A stretch of 64,000 nt of DNA, from NCBI RefSeq assembly GCF_030581075.1, contig NZ_JAUQSW010000007.1, positions 124,001-188,000 of the forward strand, given 5' to 3'. This document shows positions 52,298-62,306 of this stretch, piece after piece. Both the position numbers and the translations under genes were made by a program. The number at the start of each line of letters is the position of its first letter. Position 1 is the stretch's first letter. The notes beneath the pieces are model-generated. The model was not told where the DNA came from, made no database searches, and saw nothing but the letters and a program-made list of their open reading frames with translations. The DNA is from Hymenobacter cheonanensis. Lineage in GTDB: Bacteria; Bacteroidota; Bacteroidia; Cytophagales; Hymenobacteraceae.

Positions 52298-55200
52298 CTA
52301 CGCCGCTACTTCGGCCGGCTCGTGGGCCGGAATTGTTTCGGCGTCGGCCGGCTTGCGCTCCTTCCCAATGAACGTGTAGATGGCCGGAATAACCAACAGC
52401 GTGAGTACGAGCGAGAACAGAATGCCGCCCACGATAACCGTACCCAGCGGCTTGCGGCTGGTGCTGGCCGCACCCAGGCTCATGGCAATGGGCAACGCGC
52501 CCAGCGCCGTAGCCAGCGAGGTCATCAAGATGGGCCGCAGGCGCTGCTGCGCCGCCAGGCGCACGGCCTCGCGCAGGGGCAGGCCGGCATCGCGCTGGTG
52601 GTTGGCAAACTCCACAATGAGGATGCCGTTCTTGGTCACGAGGCCGATGAGCATAATCATCCCGATTTGCGAGAAGATGTTGAGCGTCTGGCCCATCAGC
52701 CACAGGCTGAGCAGCGCGCCGGCCAGGGCCAGCGGCACCGTGAGCAGGATGGTGAGCGGGTCGCGGAAGCTCTCAAACTGCGCCGCCAGCAGCAAGTAAA
52801 TCAGCACGAGGGCCAGCATAAAGGCGAAAGCCGTGTTGCCCGAGCTTTCGGCAAAGTCGCGCGAGGAGCCGGTGAGCGCCGTCGAGAAGCTGGCATCCAG
52901 CGTTTTGTCGGCAATGGCTTGCATGGCGGCCACGCCGTCGCCCACCGTTTTGCCCTCGGCCAGCTGCGCCGATAACGTGGCCGCCTTCAGGCGGTTGAAG
53001 TGGAAGAGCGTGCTAGGGTTGGAATTCTCGACCTGGTGCACCACAGCCGTGAGCGGAATGCTTTCGCCGCGGCTGTTCGTGACGTAAAGGCGGCTGATAT
53101 CGTTGGGCGCACTGCGCGAGCTGCGGTCTACCTGCCCGATTACCTGGTACTGCCGGCCGTTGAGCAGGAAGTAGGCCATGCGCCGGCCGCCGAAGGCGCC
53201 CTGCACGGCCGCCACCACGTCTTGCGTCGTCAGGCCCAGGTCGCGGATTTTCAGGCGGTCAAACGTAAGCTGCACCTCGGGCTTGTTGAATTTGAGGTTG
53301 GCATCAACGTTCTGGAAGGTCGGGTCTTGCCTAGCGGCGGCCAGGAACTTAGGCAGCGCCTCCTTTATCTTTTCGAGGTCGGTGTTTTGCAGCACAAACT
53401 GCACCGGCACGCTGCTCTTGGCGCCCGAGCCCACGGCGATGGTTTGCTCCTGCACCACAAAAATGCGCGCGTCGTTGAAGCGCTTGGTTTTCTTGGTCAG
53501 GTACTTGGCAATGTCTTCCTGCGAGCGTTTGCGCTCGCCGGGCGGCACCAGGCCCACGCGCACCTGCGCGGTGTTGGCGCTGCCGCCGGCCGGCGTGCGG
53601 GCAAATACAAAATCGGTTTCGGGTACCGAGTCGCGCACAAAATCGGCTACCTGACTGCTGATTTTCTCCATCGCGTCGTAGCTCGTGCCCTCCGGCCCCG
53701 TCAGGGCCATGCGCACGCTGCTGCGGTCTTCGAGCGGGGCCAGCTCGGTCGGAATGCCCTTGCCCACGAAGTAGATGAGGCCCGCGCACACGGCCACCAC
53801 CGCCCAGGCCAGCCCCCGCACCCGTAGAAAGCCGCCCACAATGCGCCCGTAGCCAGTCTCCATATGCTGGAAGAAAGGCTCGGTTTTGTCGTAGAGCCGG
53901 CCGTGGCCGCTGCCCTCTTTATTCTTATTCTCGCGGTGCAGCACCACGTTGAGCACCGGCGTGATGGTGAGCGACACGAAGGCCGAAATCAGCACCGCGC
54001 CTGCTACCACCACCCCAAATTCGCGGAACAAGCGGCCCGTGAAGCCTTCCAGAAAAATCACCGGCAGGAACACCACCGCCAGGGTCAGCGAGGTCGAGAT
54101 AACGGCGAAGAAGATTTCCTTGCTGCCTTCCAGCGCTGCCCGCCGAATGTCCATGCCTTCTTCGAGCTTGCGGAAAATGTTCTCCGTCACCACAATACCG
54201 TCGTCTACCACCAGGCCGGTGGCTAGCACGATGCCCAGCAGCGTGAGAATATTGATGGTAAAGCCCGCCAGGTACATCACGAAAAACGTGGCAATCAGCG
54301 AAATCGGAATGTCGATGAGCGGGCGCAGCGCCGTGAGCCAGTTGCGGAAGAAGAAGAAGATAACCACTACCACCAGCCCGAAGGAAATGGCGAGGGTTTC
54401 GAGCACCTCGTCGATGGAGTTCTTAACAATCTTGGTGTTATCGGTGAGCACCCGTAGTTGAATGTCAGCCTTGTTTTCCTTCTGCACCTCGGCCAGGCGC
54501 TTATAAAATTCGTCGGCAATCTCCACGTAGTTGGAGCCCGGCTGCGGCACGATGGCCAGGCCCACGGCGTAGGCGCCGTTTACCTTCCAGCTCTGCTCGT
54601 AGCTCTCGGGGCCGAGCACCACGCGGGCCACATCGCCAAGGCGCACAATGCCCGATTTATCCTCGCGCAGAATGAGGTTGCGAAACTGCGCCTCGGTAGT
54701 GAAGCGGGCCATCGTGCGAATGGTCAGCTCTGTTTTGCCGCCGTAGATTTTGCCGGCCGGCACCTCCACGTTCTCCGCGTTAAGGGCCTGCTGCACATTG
54801 GTAAACGATACCTGGTAGGCGTCCATCTTGGCCGGGTCGAGCCAGAGGCGCATGGCGTAGCGCTGCTGCCCGAAGATGTTGATGGCCGACACGCCGTTGA
54901 TGGTCTGAAAGCGCTGCTGCAGGTTGTTCTCGGCAAAGTCGCTGAGGTCCATCAGGCTCTTGGTGCGGCTCTGCACGGCCAGGATGAGGATGTTATCGGA
55001 GTTGGCGTCCGACTTCGACACCACCGGCGGGGCGTCGATATCCTGCGGCAGCGAGCGCACGCCCTGGCCCACCTTGTCGCGCACGTCGGAGGCGGCGGCT
55101 TCCAAGTCCACATCGAGGTTGAACTCGACCGTGATGTTGCTGGACCCTAGCGACGAGCTGGAGGTGATGGATTTAATGCCCGGAATGCCGTTAATCTGCT

Positions 55201-55405
55201 TTTCGAGCGGCTCGGTTATCTGGTTCTCAATCACGTCGGCGTTGGCGCCGGTGTAGGAGGTGCTTACGCTGATAATCGGCGGGTCGATGGCCGGGTAGTC
55301 GCGCAGGGCCAGAAACGAGAAGCCCACCCCGCCGAAAAGTATCAGCAGCAGGTTGAACACCGTAGCGAGCACGGGCCGCTTCAGGGATAGCTCGGAGATA
55401 TTCAT
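52298..55405 (-). CDS. RND efflux pump inner-membrane transporter (HAE1/AcrB type)
   Basis: A 1035-residue proton-driven drug exporter with the usual twelve-helix layout and two large periplasmic loops. Start MNISELSLKRPVLATVFNLLL is the standard RND beginning. TM4 has GLVVDDGIVVTENIFRKLEEG with Asp401-Asp402, the proton relay matching AcrB Asp407-Asp408. FFRNWLTALRPLIDIPISLI and, in the second half, AQFESFRDPLTILLTVPLAL plus IGLVTKNGILIVEFAN are diagnostic. The Asp pair and HAE1-type features argue against the metal-exporting CzcA branch. It follows the adaptor gene by 88 bases and precedes the TolC gene; together they form a tripartite pump. Substrates unknown. Confidence 0.96.
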   Translation of the reverse strand: MNISELSLKRPVLATVFNLLLILFGGVGFSFLALRDYPAIDPPIISVSTSYTGANADVIENQITEPLEKQINGIPGIKSITSSSSLGSSNITVEFNLDVDLEAAASDVRDKVGQGVRSLPQDIDAPPVVSKSDANSDNILILAVQSRTKSLMDLSDFAENNLQQRFQTINGVSAINIFGQQRYAMRLWLDPAKMDAYQVSFTNVQQALNAENVEVPAGKIYGGKTELTIRTMARFTTEAQFRNLILREDKSGIVRLGDVARVVLGPESYEQSWKVNGAYAVGLAIVPQPGSNYVEIADEFYKRLAEVQKENKADIQLRVLTDNTKIVKNSIDEVLETLAISFGLVVVVIFFFFRNWLTALRPLIDIPISLIATFFVMYLAGFTINILTLLGIVLATGLVVDDGIVVTENIFRKLEEGMDIRRAALEGSKEIFFAVISTSLTLAVVFLPVIFLEGFTGRLFREFGVVVAGAVLISAFVSLTITPVLNVVLHRENKNKEGSGHGRLYDKTEPFFQHMETGYGRIVGGFLRVRGLAWAVVAVCAGLIYFVGKGIPTELAPLEDRSSVRMALTGPEGTSYDAMEKISSQVADFVRDSVPETDFVFARTPAGGSANTAQVRVGLVPPGERKRSQEDIAKYLTKKTKRFNDARIFVVQEQTIAVGSGAKSSVPVQFVLQNTDLEKIKEALPKFLAAARQDPTFQNVDANLKFNKPEVQLTFDRLKIRDLGLTTQDVVAAVQGAFGGRRMAYFLLNGRQYQVIGQVDRSSRSAPNDISRLYVTNSRGESIPLTAVVHQVENSNPSTLFHFNRLKAATLSAQLAEGKTVGDGVAAMQAIADKTLDASFSTALTGSSRDFAESSGNTAFAFMLALVLIYLLLAAQFESFRDPLTILLTVPLALAGALLSLWLMGQTLNIFSQIGMIMLIGLVTKNGILIVEFANHQRDAGLPLREAVRLAAQQRLRPILMTSLATALGALPIAMSLGAASTSRKPLGTVIVGGILFSLVLTLLVIPAIYTFIGKERKPADAETIPAHEPAEVAA

Positions 55406-55428
55406 AAACTACAGCTGGAAAAAGCAGC

Positions 55429-55473
55429 CGTCATGCTGAGCGCAGCAAAGCGCAGCCGAAGCATGACAAACGT
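55429..55473. repeat. Degenerate family 1 repeat (copy E)
   Basis: GTCATGCT and AGCATGAC form an 8-bp stem around a loop with two GCGCAGC units. It keeps the GTCATGCTGAGC start of family 1 but lacks the long second arm. It lies between adaptor stop and pump start. Confidence 0.55.
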
Positions 55474-55493
55474 TTTATATCAATTAATTTCTG

Positions 55494-56597
55494 CTATTTT
55501 GCTTTTCGCGCCTTGCGCACCTTCACCGGCTTGCCGGGCTGGGTGAAGAGCACGCCGTTGGTCACGACCGAGTCGCCGGCCGAGAGGCCGCTTATCACGG
55601 AAATCTGGTCGTCCCGGCGGTCGCCGGTTTTCACGTCCTGCATCACGGCCTTGCCGTTTTTCACGAGCACCACCTGGTCCGACTTATCGCCGGGCATAAT
55701 GGCGTTGGTGGGCAGCACCACGCTGCGGCGGGCCGCGCCGGTGGGCACCAGCACCCTGGCAAACGTGCCGGGGCTTACCTGGGCGCCGGCCGGCAGCAGG
55801 GCACGCACGGTCAGGTTGCGGGTGGTTTGGTTTACCTGGCTTTCCTGGGCCTGCACGGTGGCCGGGTAGCTGCGCGGCGGGTTGCCGGCAAAGCGCACCG
55901 TAACCGCAGTGCCGGGGTGCACCAGCCCCCCGTTGGCTTCGGGCAGCGTAAAATCGACCTTGAGCTTGGTATCGGCCTGTAAGGTGGCAATAATGGTGGT
56001 GGGCGTGACGTAGGCGCCGGGGCTTACCTGGCGCAAGCCCAGCACCCCGGTAAAGGGCGCCCGAATAACCGTTTTGGCCAGCATGGCCTGGGTGTAGGCA
56101 GCATCGGCCTCGCTGCTGCGCACCTGGCTCACGGCCAGGTCGTAGTCGGCCTGGTTGACGCCCTGCACTTTAAGCAGCTTTTCGAGACGGTCCTGCGAGA
56201 GGCGGCCGACTTGCAGCTGGGCCTTGATTTTCTGTAGGTTAGCCTGCAAGTCGGCGTCGTTGATGCGGGCAATGACGGTGCCTTTGCTCACGCGGCGGCC
56301 CTCATTTACTTGCAGGTAGGTGAGGCGGCCACTCACTTCGGGGTGCAGCTCCACAAAGTCGTTGGCCACCACGGCGCCGTTGGCCTCCACCGAGTCGGTC
56401 ACCGATGAGGGGCTGGCCACGAGCACATCGACGAGGGCCGGGCCGTTGTTCTTTTTGGCGTCTTTGCCATCTTTGCCACCCTTGGCATCGTCGGGTTTGG
56501 CATGGCAGCCGGCCAGCAGGGCCAGCGCACCGGCCAGCAGCAGCGGAGCCGTGCCCGCGCGGGTTTTGGGAGATAGAGCCGCGAAAAAAAAGCGCAT
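55494..56597 (-). CDS. RND efflux membrane-fusion (adaptor) lipoprotein
   Basis: 367 residues from the ATG at 56597, giving lipoprotein signal LLLAGALALLAGC with Cys31; 27 upstream codons in the open frame are not signal-like and overlap the divergent gene's promoter zone. A Lys/Asp-rich linker follows. HlyD-type features: the lipoyl half-motifs VELHPEVSGRLTYLQVNEG and TVIRAPFTGVLGLRQVSPG, a short coiled-coil hairpin between them, then the beta-barrel FTLPEANGGLVHPGTAVTV and the membrane-proximal domain with NAIMPGDKSDQVVLV. It links the AcrB-type pump to the TolC channel in the periplasm. First gene of the operon. Confidence 0.95.
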   Translation of the reverse strand: MRFFFAALSPKTRAGTAPLLLAGALALLAGCHAKPDDAKGGKDGKDAKKNNGPALVDVLVASPSSVTDSVEANGAVVANDFVELHPEVSGRLTYLQVNEGRRVSKGTVIARINDADLQANLQKIKAQLQVGRLSQDRLEKLLKVQGVNQADYDLAVSQVRSSEADAAYTQAMLAKTVIRAPFTGVLGLRQVSPGAYVTPTTIIATLQADTKLKVDFTLPEANGGLVHPGTAVTVRFAGNPPRSYPATVQAQESQVNQTTRNLTVRALLPAGAQVSPGTFARVLVPTGAARRSVVLPTNAIMPGDKSDQVVLVKNGKAVMQDVKTGDRRDDQISVISGLSAGDSVVTNGVLFTQPGKPVKVRKARKAK

Positions 56598-56757
56598 ACG
56601 TGGAATTAATTGGGAATCAGCCGCTAGCCCTGCACACGAGCCAGTAGCCGGCCGAAGGTCAGGAAACAGCGGGCGCAAAGTTCGGGTTCAAGTGCGCGGG
56701 CGCAAGGACGCGCCCGCTAGCCCGGGGTTGCGCCGCCCGCCCCGTATTTTCACCGCC

Positions 56758-57150
56758 ATGAAAAAGCCCGCCGCCCCGCCGCCCGGCCAGACTACCCCCG
56801 CCCCCGAGCGCAACTACTTTGCCGATGTGCACGAGGTGGTGCGCCTGGTGCCGCCCGGCCGCGTTACGAGCTACGGCGCCGTGGCGCACTACCTGGGCGC
56901 CACGCGCGGCGCGCGGGCCGTGGGCTACGCCCTCATGGCCTCCAACCTCGACGCCATTACCCACCAAAAAGAGGCGCCCGTGCCCGCCCACCGCGTCGTC
57001 AATCGGCTAGGGCAGCTCAGCGGGCGGCACCATTTTCCTACCCCCACCGCCATGCAGGAACGCCTCGAAGCCGAGGGCGTGCGCGTGGAAGACGACACGG
57101 TGGTCGAGTTCAAGAAGCTGTTCTGGGACCCGGCCGTGGAGCTGGGCTAG
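56758..57150 (+). CDS. Alkyltransferase-like protein (ATL), MGMT fold without the active cysteine
   Basis: 130 residues of the O6-alkylguanine-DNA alkyltransferase C-terminal fold. The DNA-binding helix-turn-helix region reads PPGRVTSYGAVAHYLG and ARAVGYALMASN with the Arg finger in the first helix. The active-site motif, PCHR in true methyltransferases, is PAHRVV here, so the alkyl-accepting cysteine is replaced by Ala. Such ATL proteins bind O6-alkylguanine and flag it for nucleotide excision repair instead of removing it. The start ATG at 56758 fits; an open frame continues far upstream but is antisense to the adaptor gene. It ends at a terminator shared with the next gene. Confidence 0.9.
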   Translation: MKKPAAPPPGQTTPAPERNYFADVHEVVRLVPPGRVTSYGAVAHYLGATRGARAVGYALMASNLDAITHQKEAPVPAHRVVNRLGQLSGRHHFPTPTAMQERLEAEGVRVEDDTVVEFKKLFWDPAVELG

Positions 57151-57178
57151 GGCCGTATAGGGGATAGCTGCAAAGGCG

Positions 57179-57215
57179 AAAAGCTGCCGGGAGATGGGCT
57201 CCCAACAGCTTTTTT
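57179..57215. terminator. Bidirectional terminator
   Basis: AAAAGCTG ... GGGAG / CTCCC ... CAGCTTTTTT form a two-part stem between convergent stops (57150 and 57235), with T-runs both ways. Confidence 0.75.
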
Positions 57216-57234
57216 CCAGGTAAGAAGGTGGCCG

Positions 57235-57750
57235 CTACTTGCTAGCCTTGCTAGGGTCTTCTGCTATGTGTGCGTAGGTGACCTGCCAGACAGCCCCTTC
57301 CTTGCGGGCCAAGTCCAGGAACGAGCCGTGCGCCGTGGCCCCCTCTGGGTAGTCAGCCGTCGGCTTGATGTCATAGGTGTAATACCCCGCGGCGTAGCCC
57401 ATCGTGGCGTCGCTACCCGTTTGCAGGAACTTGATTTTTAGGTTGCTAGTGGTGCTGAAAGTATTTTTCAGCCAGTAAGTGCTCAGCGAATCCCGGCCGC
57501 TCAGCACCGGCGACGTGTTGACGAGCAGCCGCGCCTCCCTGGCCAGGCAAGCAGTGGCTTTGGCCAAATCCTGCTGCTGCATTGCCTCAGTGAATTGCTG
57601 AGCCAAAGCAGCCATAGTAGTTGGCCCAGCTACAACGGAGATAGGCGCGGCCGGTACGCTGGGGCTGCCAGCGCCGAATGCCAGTAGCGTAGCCAGCCCC
57701 AAAAGAGGTAAGAAAGTTTTTATGCACTGTTGATGAGGGTGGGTGTTCAT
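57235..57750 (-). CDS. Secreted SnoaL-like / DUF4440-type protein
   Basis: 171 residues from the ATG at 57750, with an export signal (TFLPLLGLATLLAFGAG) after a somewhat long hydrophilic start. The mature part has the NTF2/SnoaL cone-fold pattern: LAQQFTEAMQQQDLAKATACL, EARLLVNTSPVLSGRDSLSTYW, then GYAAGYYTYDIKP and VWQVTYAHIAED. Such domains serve as small-molecule binders or isomerases; no catalytic residues can be assigned. Homologues in Bacteroidota are common stand-alone secreted proteins. The perfect -7 box TACATTTG ends exactly before this ATG, so the message should be leaderless or the true start is different. Confidence 0.78.
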   Translation of the reverse strand: MNTHPHQQCIKTFLPLLGLATLLAFGAGSPSVPAAPISVVAGPTTMAALAQQFTEAMQQQDLAKATACLAREARLLVNTSPVLSGRDSLSTYWLKNTFSTTSNLKIKFLQTGSDATMGYAAGYYTYDIKPTADYPEGATAHGSFLDLARKEGAVWQVTYAHIAEDPSKASK

Positions 57751-58122
57751 CAAATGTAGCAGAATGTCAATAAGTTACGTCGATTTAAGGAGAAAGCAAG
57801 GCGTAAACAAGTAGAAAGACCTGCTTTTGCCGCGCTACTTGCCCGCTACGCCCGGCGCAGTTAGTGTCAGGGCTTTGGGGGCAACCACTACCACCAGCCA
57901 ACTGCCTCTTACCAGCGGTATTATGCTGGCCGCGCAGGTACCGGACCGGAAGTTTTCTGGAAGCCGCAGGCATCGCCAAGGCACCCACGGAGCGGGCAAA
58001 GCTGCGGCCTTCGTCGGGGGCTAGCAGGCACTGCCCGGGGCAGTTGCGGTCGTGTAAAGCCCCCGCAAGCTGGGCAGCCTCGACCGTTTTTACGCGCCCA
58101 GAGCAGGGCTAGGCAGCCAGCC
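57751..58122. other. Intergenic region without a gene; -7 box at its left edge
   Basis: TACATTTG on the minus strand (57751-57758) abuts the ATG of the SnoaL-like gene. The rest, to the convergent peptidase stop at 58123, has several short open frames in all directions but none with domains, signals or consistent codon use. No tRNA or strong hairpin is seen. Confidence 0.5.
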
Positions 58123-59073
<951 letters not shown>

Positions 59074-59181
59074 GGCCGCCTTAACGGCCGGCCGGGGCCA
59101 CGGGTTGGCGGGGCCATTTGCCTTTTCGTGCGCAAATTTGTGGCGTATCACTTCCCCGTTGTCTTCCCCCTGCCTGCCCCG

Positions 59182-59559
59182 ATGAACGCTGCCGACCTGA
59201 ACAAAGCCCTGCTGGCCCTGATTGAGAAGAAAGCCGAGCTGCACACGCTCACCTACGACGACGCCCGCTACGACGACGTGGAAGAAGCCCTGCACGACCT
59301 GGAGGATGACTTCAACGACGACTTCGGCGCTGACCTCGAAGCGGCCCTCGAAAAAGTGCACCTCGACCTCAAATCGGATACCGATGTGCTGCTGCCCACC
59401 GCCTACCTGCCCGCCACCCTGGCCCCGCAAAAAGAAGACGGCGTGTGGATTGACTCGGAGAAATACCCCGGCCGCGTGCGCCTCGTGCTGCGCGCCAACC
59501 CGCCCCGCTTCGTGCTCACTACCAGCAAAGGTCAGGAGCACGAGCTTTGGAAAGCTTAA
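59182..59559 (+). CDS. Small acidic protein of unknown function
   Basis: 125 residues from the ATG at 59182 (MNAADLNKALLALIEKKAEL). The frame is open far upstream but the earlier part overlaps the divergent peptidase and has no coding signs. The middle is very acidic (DDARYDDVEEALHDLEDDFN), helical and probably oligomeric; the second half is beta-like, with VLLPTAYLPATL and YPGRVRLVLRANPPRFVL. No signal peptide, so cytoplasmic. Family not recognised beyond similar conserved short proteins in Bacteroidota. A 22-bp hairpin follows the stop and separates it from the convergent STAS-like gene. Confidence 0.75.
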   Translation: MNAADLNKALLALIEKKAELHTLTYDDARYDDVEEALHDLEDDFNDDFGADLEAALEKVHLDLKSDTDVLLPTAYLPATLAPQKEDGVWIDSEKYPGRVRLVLRANPPRFVLTTSKGQEHELWKA

Positions 59560-59603
59560 AAATCAACGAGGTGCGCCAGCCGGCGCGCCTTACTGCCTAC
59601 CCA

Positions 59604-59650
59604 AAAGCTGCCCCGGCGGCCGGCTGCTAGCCGGCCGCCGGGGCAGCTTT
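59604..59650. terminator. Perfect 22-bp bidirectional hairpin
   Basis: AAAGCTGCCCCGGCGGCCGG continues to form 22-bp arms 59604-59625 and 59629-59650 with a 3-base loop, between convergent stops. Strong stem, short T-run on the plus side. Confidence 0.75.
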
Positions 59651-59665
59651 GTTTGGTAGAGCAGC

Positions 59666-60103
59666 TTAGGGAGTGGCTACCGACTGCCGGGCCCCCTGCT
59701 TGGCGCTGGCCAACGAGTTGTAGAGCTGGGTGTGCAGGGCAGCGCGGTCCTGGTGCTGGCGGGTTTCCTCGATGTAGCGCTGGGTGGCAATTTGGCCAAA
59801 CACGTTTTCGGCCACCACCACGCTCACTTCGCGCAGGCCGGCGGCCGTGGCGCGGGGGTTAAACTCGGCAATGAGCCAGGCCTGGGCCTTGGCCGGAATG
59901 GCCCCCATCTGGCGCACATCGCCTACCCAGCCCCAGGGCCGCTCGGGGCTGGAGTGCGCCTCAAAATGCTCCAGCGCAAACCCCTGGAGGGCAATGAATT
60001 CTGCGGCATTAGCAAACGCGTGCCACTGCGTAATAATGCACGGCACGCTGGTATCGACCAGCACCACGCCGTAGGGTTTCGCATAAATAAGCTGGTCGCT
60101 CAT
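59666..60103 (-). CDS. STAS/SpoIIAA-like small protein
   Basis: 145 residues from the ATG at 60103 (MSDQLIYAKPYGVVLVDTSV); a 46-codon upstream extension is not family-like. Pattern of a STAS or SpoIIAA-like fold: an N-terminal strand pair ending VVLVDTSVPC, a helix with QWHAFANAAEFIAL, a strand-loop with WGWVGDVRQMG, and a last helix with QAWLIAEFNPRAT. Proteins of this shape bind nucleotides or lipids or act as anti-anti-sigma factors; none of these can be claimed here. No signal peptide. It lies downstream of the ABC-F gene on the same strand, 280 bases away, behind a terminator. Confidence 0.6.
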   Translation of the reverse strand: MSDQLIYAKPYGVVLVDTSVPCIITQWHAFANAAEFIALQGFALEHFEAHSSPERPWGWVGDVRQMGAIPAKAQAWLIAEFNPRATAAGLREVSVVVAENVFGQIATQRYIEETRQHQDRAALHTQLYNSLASAKQGARQSVATP

Positions 60104-60320
60104 CGGGGCAAAAAGGCAGACGGGTTGCAGCCCGGCCAGCAAAGGCCAGGGCAGCCGCTGCCTTCGGCTAGCTACGTGAAAAAGAAAAAGGCAGTAACTA
60201 CAACAGCCAAGACAGTGGCCAGGGTAGTAAAGTGCCCCCATACGGCAAGGCGCGCCAGGGAGTTGCGGCTAGCCCCGGCCGCCGGCCGGAAGCCAGACGC
60301 TACTTCAACGCTACCTAAAA

Positions 60321-60359
60321 GCCAGCAAAGCCAGCGCCATCGGCACTGGCTTTGCTGGC
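60321..60359 (-). terminator. Terminator of ABC-F gene
   Basis: GCCAGCAAAGCCAG (60321-60334) and CTGGCTTTGCTGGC (60346-60359) form a perfect 14-bp stem; on the minus strand TTTT follows. It starts 25 bases after the ABC-F stop. Confidence 0.7.
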
Positions 60360-60383
60360 CAGGCGGCACCAGGTAAGCGCCGA

Positions 60384-62297
60384 CTAGATAAAGTCGCTGA
60401 GTTCAAGCCAGCGCTCGCCTTTGGCATCCAGCTCTTTATCTACGGCTTGCAGGCGGGCCGGCCAGGCTATCAGCTCCTGGCGCGAGCCCTGGCCGGTGGC
60501 CAGGCTGGCCACCAGCTGCTCCTTTTCTTTTTCGAGCGCGGCAATGTCTTTTTCCAGTTGCTCAAACTCCTTTTTTTCGGCGAAGCTGGCGCGGCGCTTG
60601 GCCGGCGCGGCGGCCGGCGTGGGGGCGGGGCTAGCGGGGGCGGCTTTGGCGGCGGCGCGGGCGGCCTTGGCAGCTTTTTCCTCGGCTTCGAGGGCGGCTT
60701 CGGTTTCGCGCTCGGCCAGGTAGTCGCGGTAGTCGGTGTAGTTGCCGGGGAAGTTGAGCACGGCCCCGCCCGGCTCCAGCACAAAGAGGTGCTCGGCCAG
60801 GTTGTCGAGGAAATAGCGGTCGTGGCTCACGATGAGCAGGCAGCCCGAGAAGTGCAGTAGAAAGTCTTCCAGAATATTGAGCGTGCCCAGGTCCAGGTCG
60901 TTGGTGGGCTCGTCCAGAATCAGGAAGTTGGGGTTTTTTACCAGCACGCGCAGCAATTGCAGGCGGCGTTTCTCGCCGCCGCTCAGCTTGCTTACCAGCG
61001 TGTACTGCTGGGCCGGCGGAAAGAGAAACAGTGTGAGGAACTGGCTGGCCGTAAGCACGTCGCCGTTGGCTAGCTCCACCACTTCGGCCACTTCCTTTAC
61101 AATGTCAATCACGCGCTGGCTAGGGTCAAATTCCAGCTCGGTCTGGGTGTAGTAGCCAAACACGGTGGTCTGGCCCACATCCACGGTGCCGCTGTCGGGC
61201 TTCAGCTTGCCGGTCAGCATGTTAAGCAGCGTGCTCTTGCCCGCGCCATTTGGGCCCACCAGGCCGATGCGGTCCTTTTTCTTGAACACGTAGCTGAAGT
61301 CATCCAGCACCACCTTGTCGCCGAATTTCTTGTTGAGGTGCTCAGCCTCAATAATTTTGCCGCCCTGGCGGGTGGTTTTCACGCTCAGCTCCAGCTGCTG
61401 CTTGCTGAGGTTGGTGCTGGCTTTTTCCTTGGTGATGTAGAAAGCGTCGATGCGCGCCTTCTGCTTGGTGCCGCGCGCCTGGGGCATGCGGCGCATCCAC
61501 TCCAATTCCTTTTTGAAGAGCTGGCGCGCCTTCTCTACCTCGGTGGCTTCGCGCATTTCGCGGTCGGCCTTTTTCTCCACAAAGTAGGCGTAGTTGCCCT
61601 GGTAGCGGTACATCTGGCCCTTATCGAGTTCCACAATCTCGTTGGCCACCTTGTCCAGGAAGTAGCGGTCGTGGGTCACCATCAAGAGCGTGAGGCTGGG
61701 CGAGTTGAGGCGGTTTTCGAGCCACTCAATAGTGGCCAGGTCGAGGTGGTTGGTGGGCTCGTCGAGTAGCAGCACGTCGGGCTCCTCGATAAGTACCCTA
61801 GCCAGCGCCACGCGCTTGCGCTGCCCGCCCGAGAGCTTGCTCACGTTGCGCGTCAGCAGCTCGCCCAAGATGCCGAGCTTGCCCAAAATCTGCTGCACCT
61901 GCGACTCGTAGTCCCAGGCGTTGAGCGTGTCCATGCGCTCCATCACGCGCTGCAGGTCCTCGGGGTCGTGGTTGGGGTCGTTCACCACGTGCTCGTAGTC
62001 CTTCACGGCGCGCAGCGTGTCGTTCTGGCTGGCGAAGATGGTTTCCTCCACCGTCAGGCTCTCATCAAACTCGGGCTGCTGGCCCAGGTAGGTGACCCGG
62101 ATGCCCTGGCGGCGCGTAACCAGGCCGGTATCAGGGTTTTCGAGGCCGGCCAGCACCCGCATGAGCGTGGTTTTGCCGGTGCCGTTGATGCCCACAAAAG
62201 CAATGCGCTGCCCTTGCTGCAGCCCAAAATTGAGGTCCTTAAACAGCCAGCGGTCGGCGTAATTCTTCGAGATATTCTCGGCGGAAAGCAAATTCAT
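60384..62297 (-). CDS. ABC-F family ATPase (Uup/translation-factor type)
   Basis: 637 residues from the ATG at 62297 (MNLLSAENISKNY); the nine extra upstream codons lie before the promoter box and are not used. Two ABC domains in tandem without membrane segments: Walker A GINGTGKTT and GPNGAGKSTL, signatures VSKLSGGQRKR and VSKLSGGEKRR, Walker B LLLDEPTNH and LILDEPTND. A linker with coiled coil joins them, and the C-terminal 80 residues (from about 545) form an Ala/Lys-rich coiled coil as in Uup and EttA. Such proteins act on the ribosome during elongation or ribosome repair. Cytoplasmic. A perfect -7 box lies 9 bases upstream. Confidence 0.95.
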   Translation of the reverse strand: MNLLSAENISKNYADRWLFKDLNFGLQQGQRIAFVGINGTGKTTLMRVLAGLENPDTGLVTRRQGIRVTYLGQQPEFDESLTVEETIFASQNDTLRAVKDYEHVVNDPNHDPEDLQRVMERMDTLNAWDYESQVQQILGKLGILGELLTRNVSKLSGGQRKRVALARVLIEEPDVLLLDEPTNHLDLATIEWLENRLNSPSLTLLMVTHDRYFLDKVANEIVELDKGQMYRYQGNYAYFVEKKADREMREATEVEKARQLFKKELEWMRRMPQARGTKQKARIDAFYITKEKASTNLSKQQLELSVKTTRQGGKIIEAEHLNKKFGDKVVLDDFSYVFKKKDRIGLVGPNGAGKSTLLNMLTGKLKPDSGTVDVGQTTVFGYYTQTELEFDPSQRVIDIVKEVAEVVELANGDVLTASQFLTLFLFPPAQQYTLVSKLSGGEKRRLQLLRVLVKNPNFLILDEPTNDLDLGTLNILEDFLLHFSGCLLIVSHDRYFLDNLAEHLFVLEPGGAVLNFPGNYTDYRDYLAERETEAALEAEEKAAKAARAAAKAAPASPAPTPAAAPAKRRASFAEKKEFEQLEKDIAALEKEKEQLVASLATGQGSRQELIAWPARLQAVDKELDAKGERWLELSDFI

Positions 62298-62306
62298 AAG
62301 TACCCG

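Noticed and set aside
57800..58110. Several short plus- and minus-strand frames in the gap before the M90 peptidase
   Set aside because: Frames conflict with one another and show no domain, signal or consistent codon use.
60172..60369. 65-codon minus-strand frame between ABC-F and STAS-like genes ending in a hydrophobic stretch
   Set aside because: Its start overlaps the ABC-F terminator stem; only the last 20 residues are helix-like. Not enough to call a gene.
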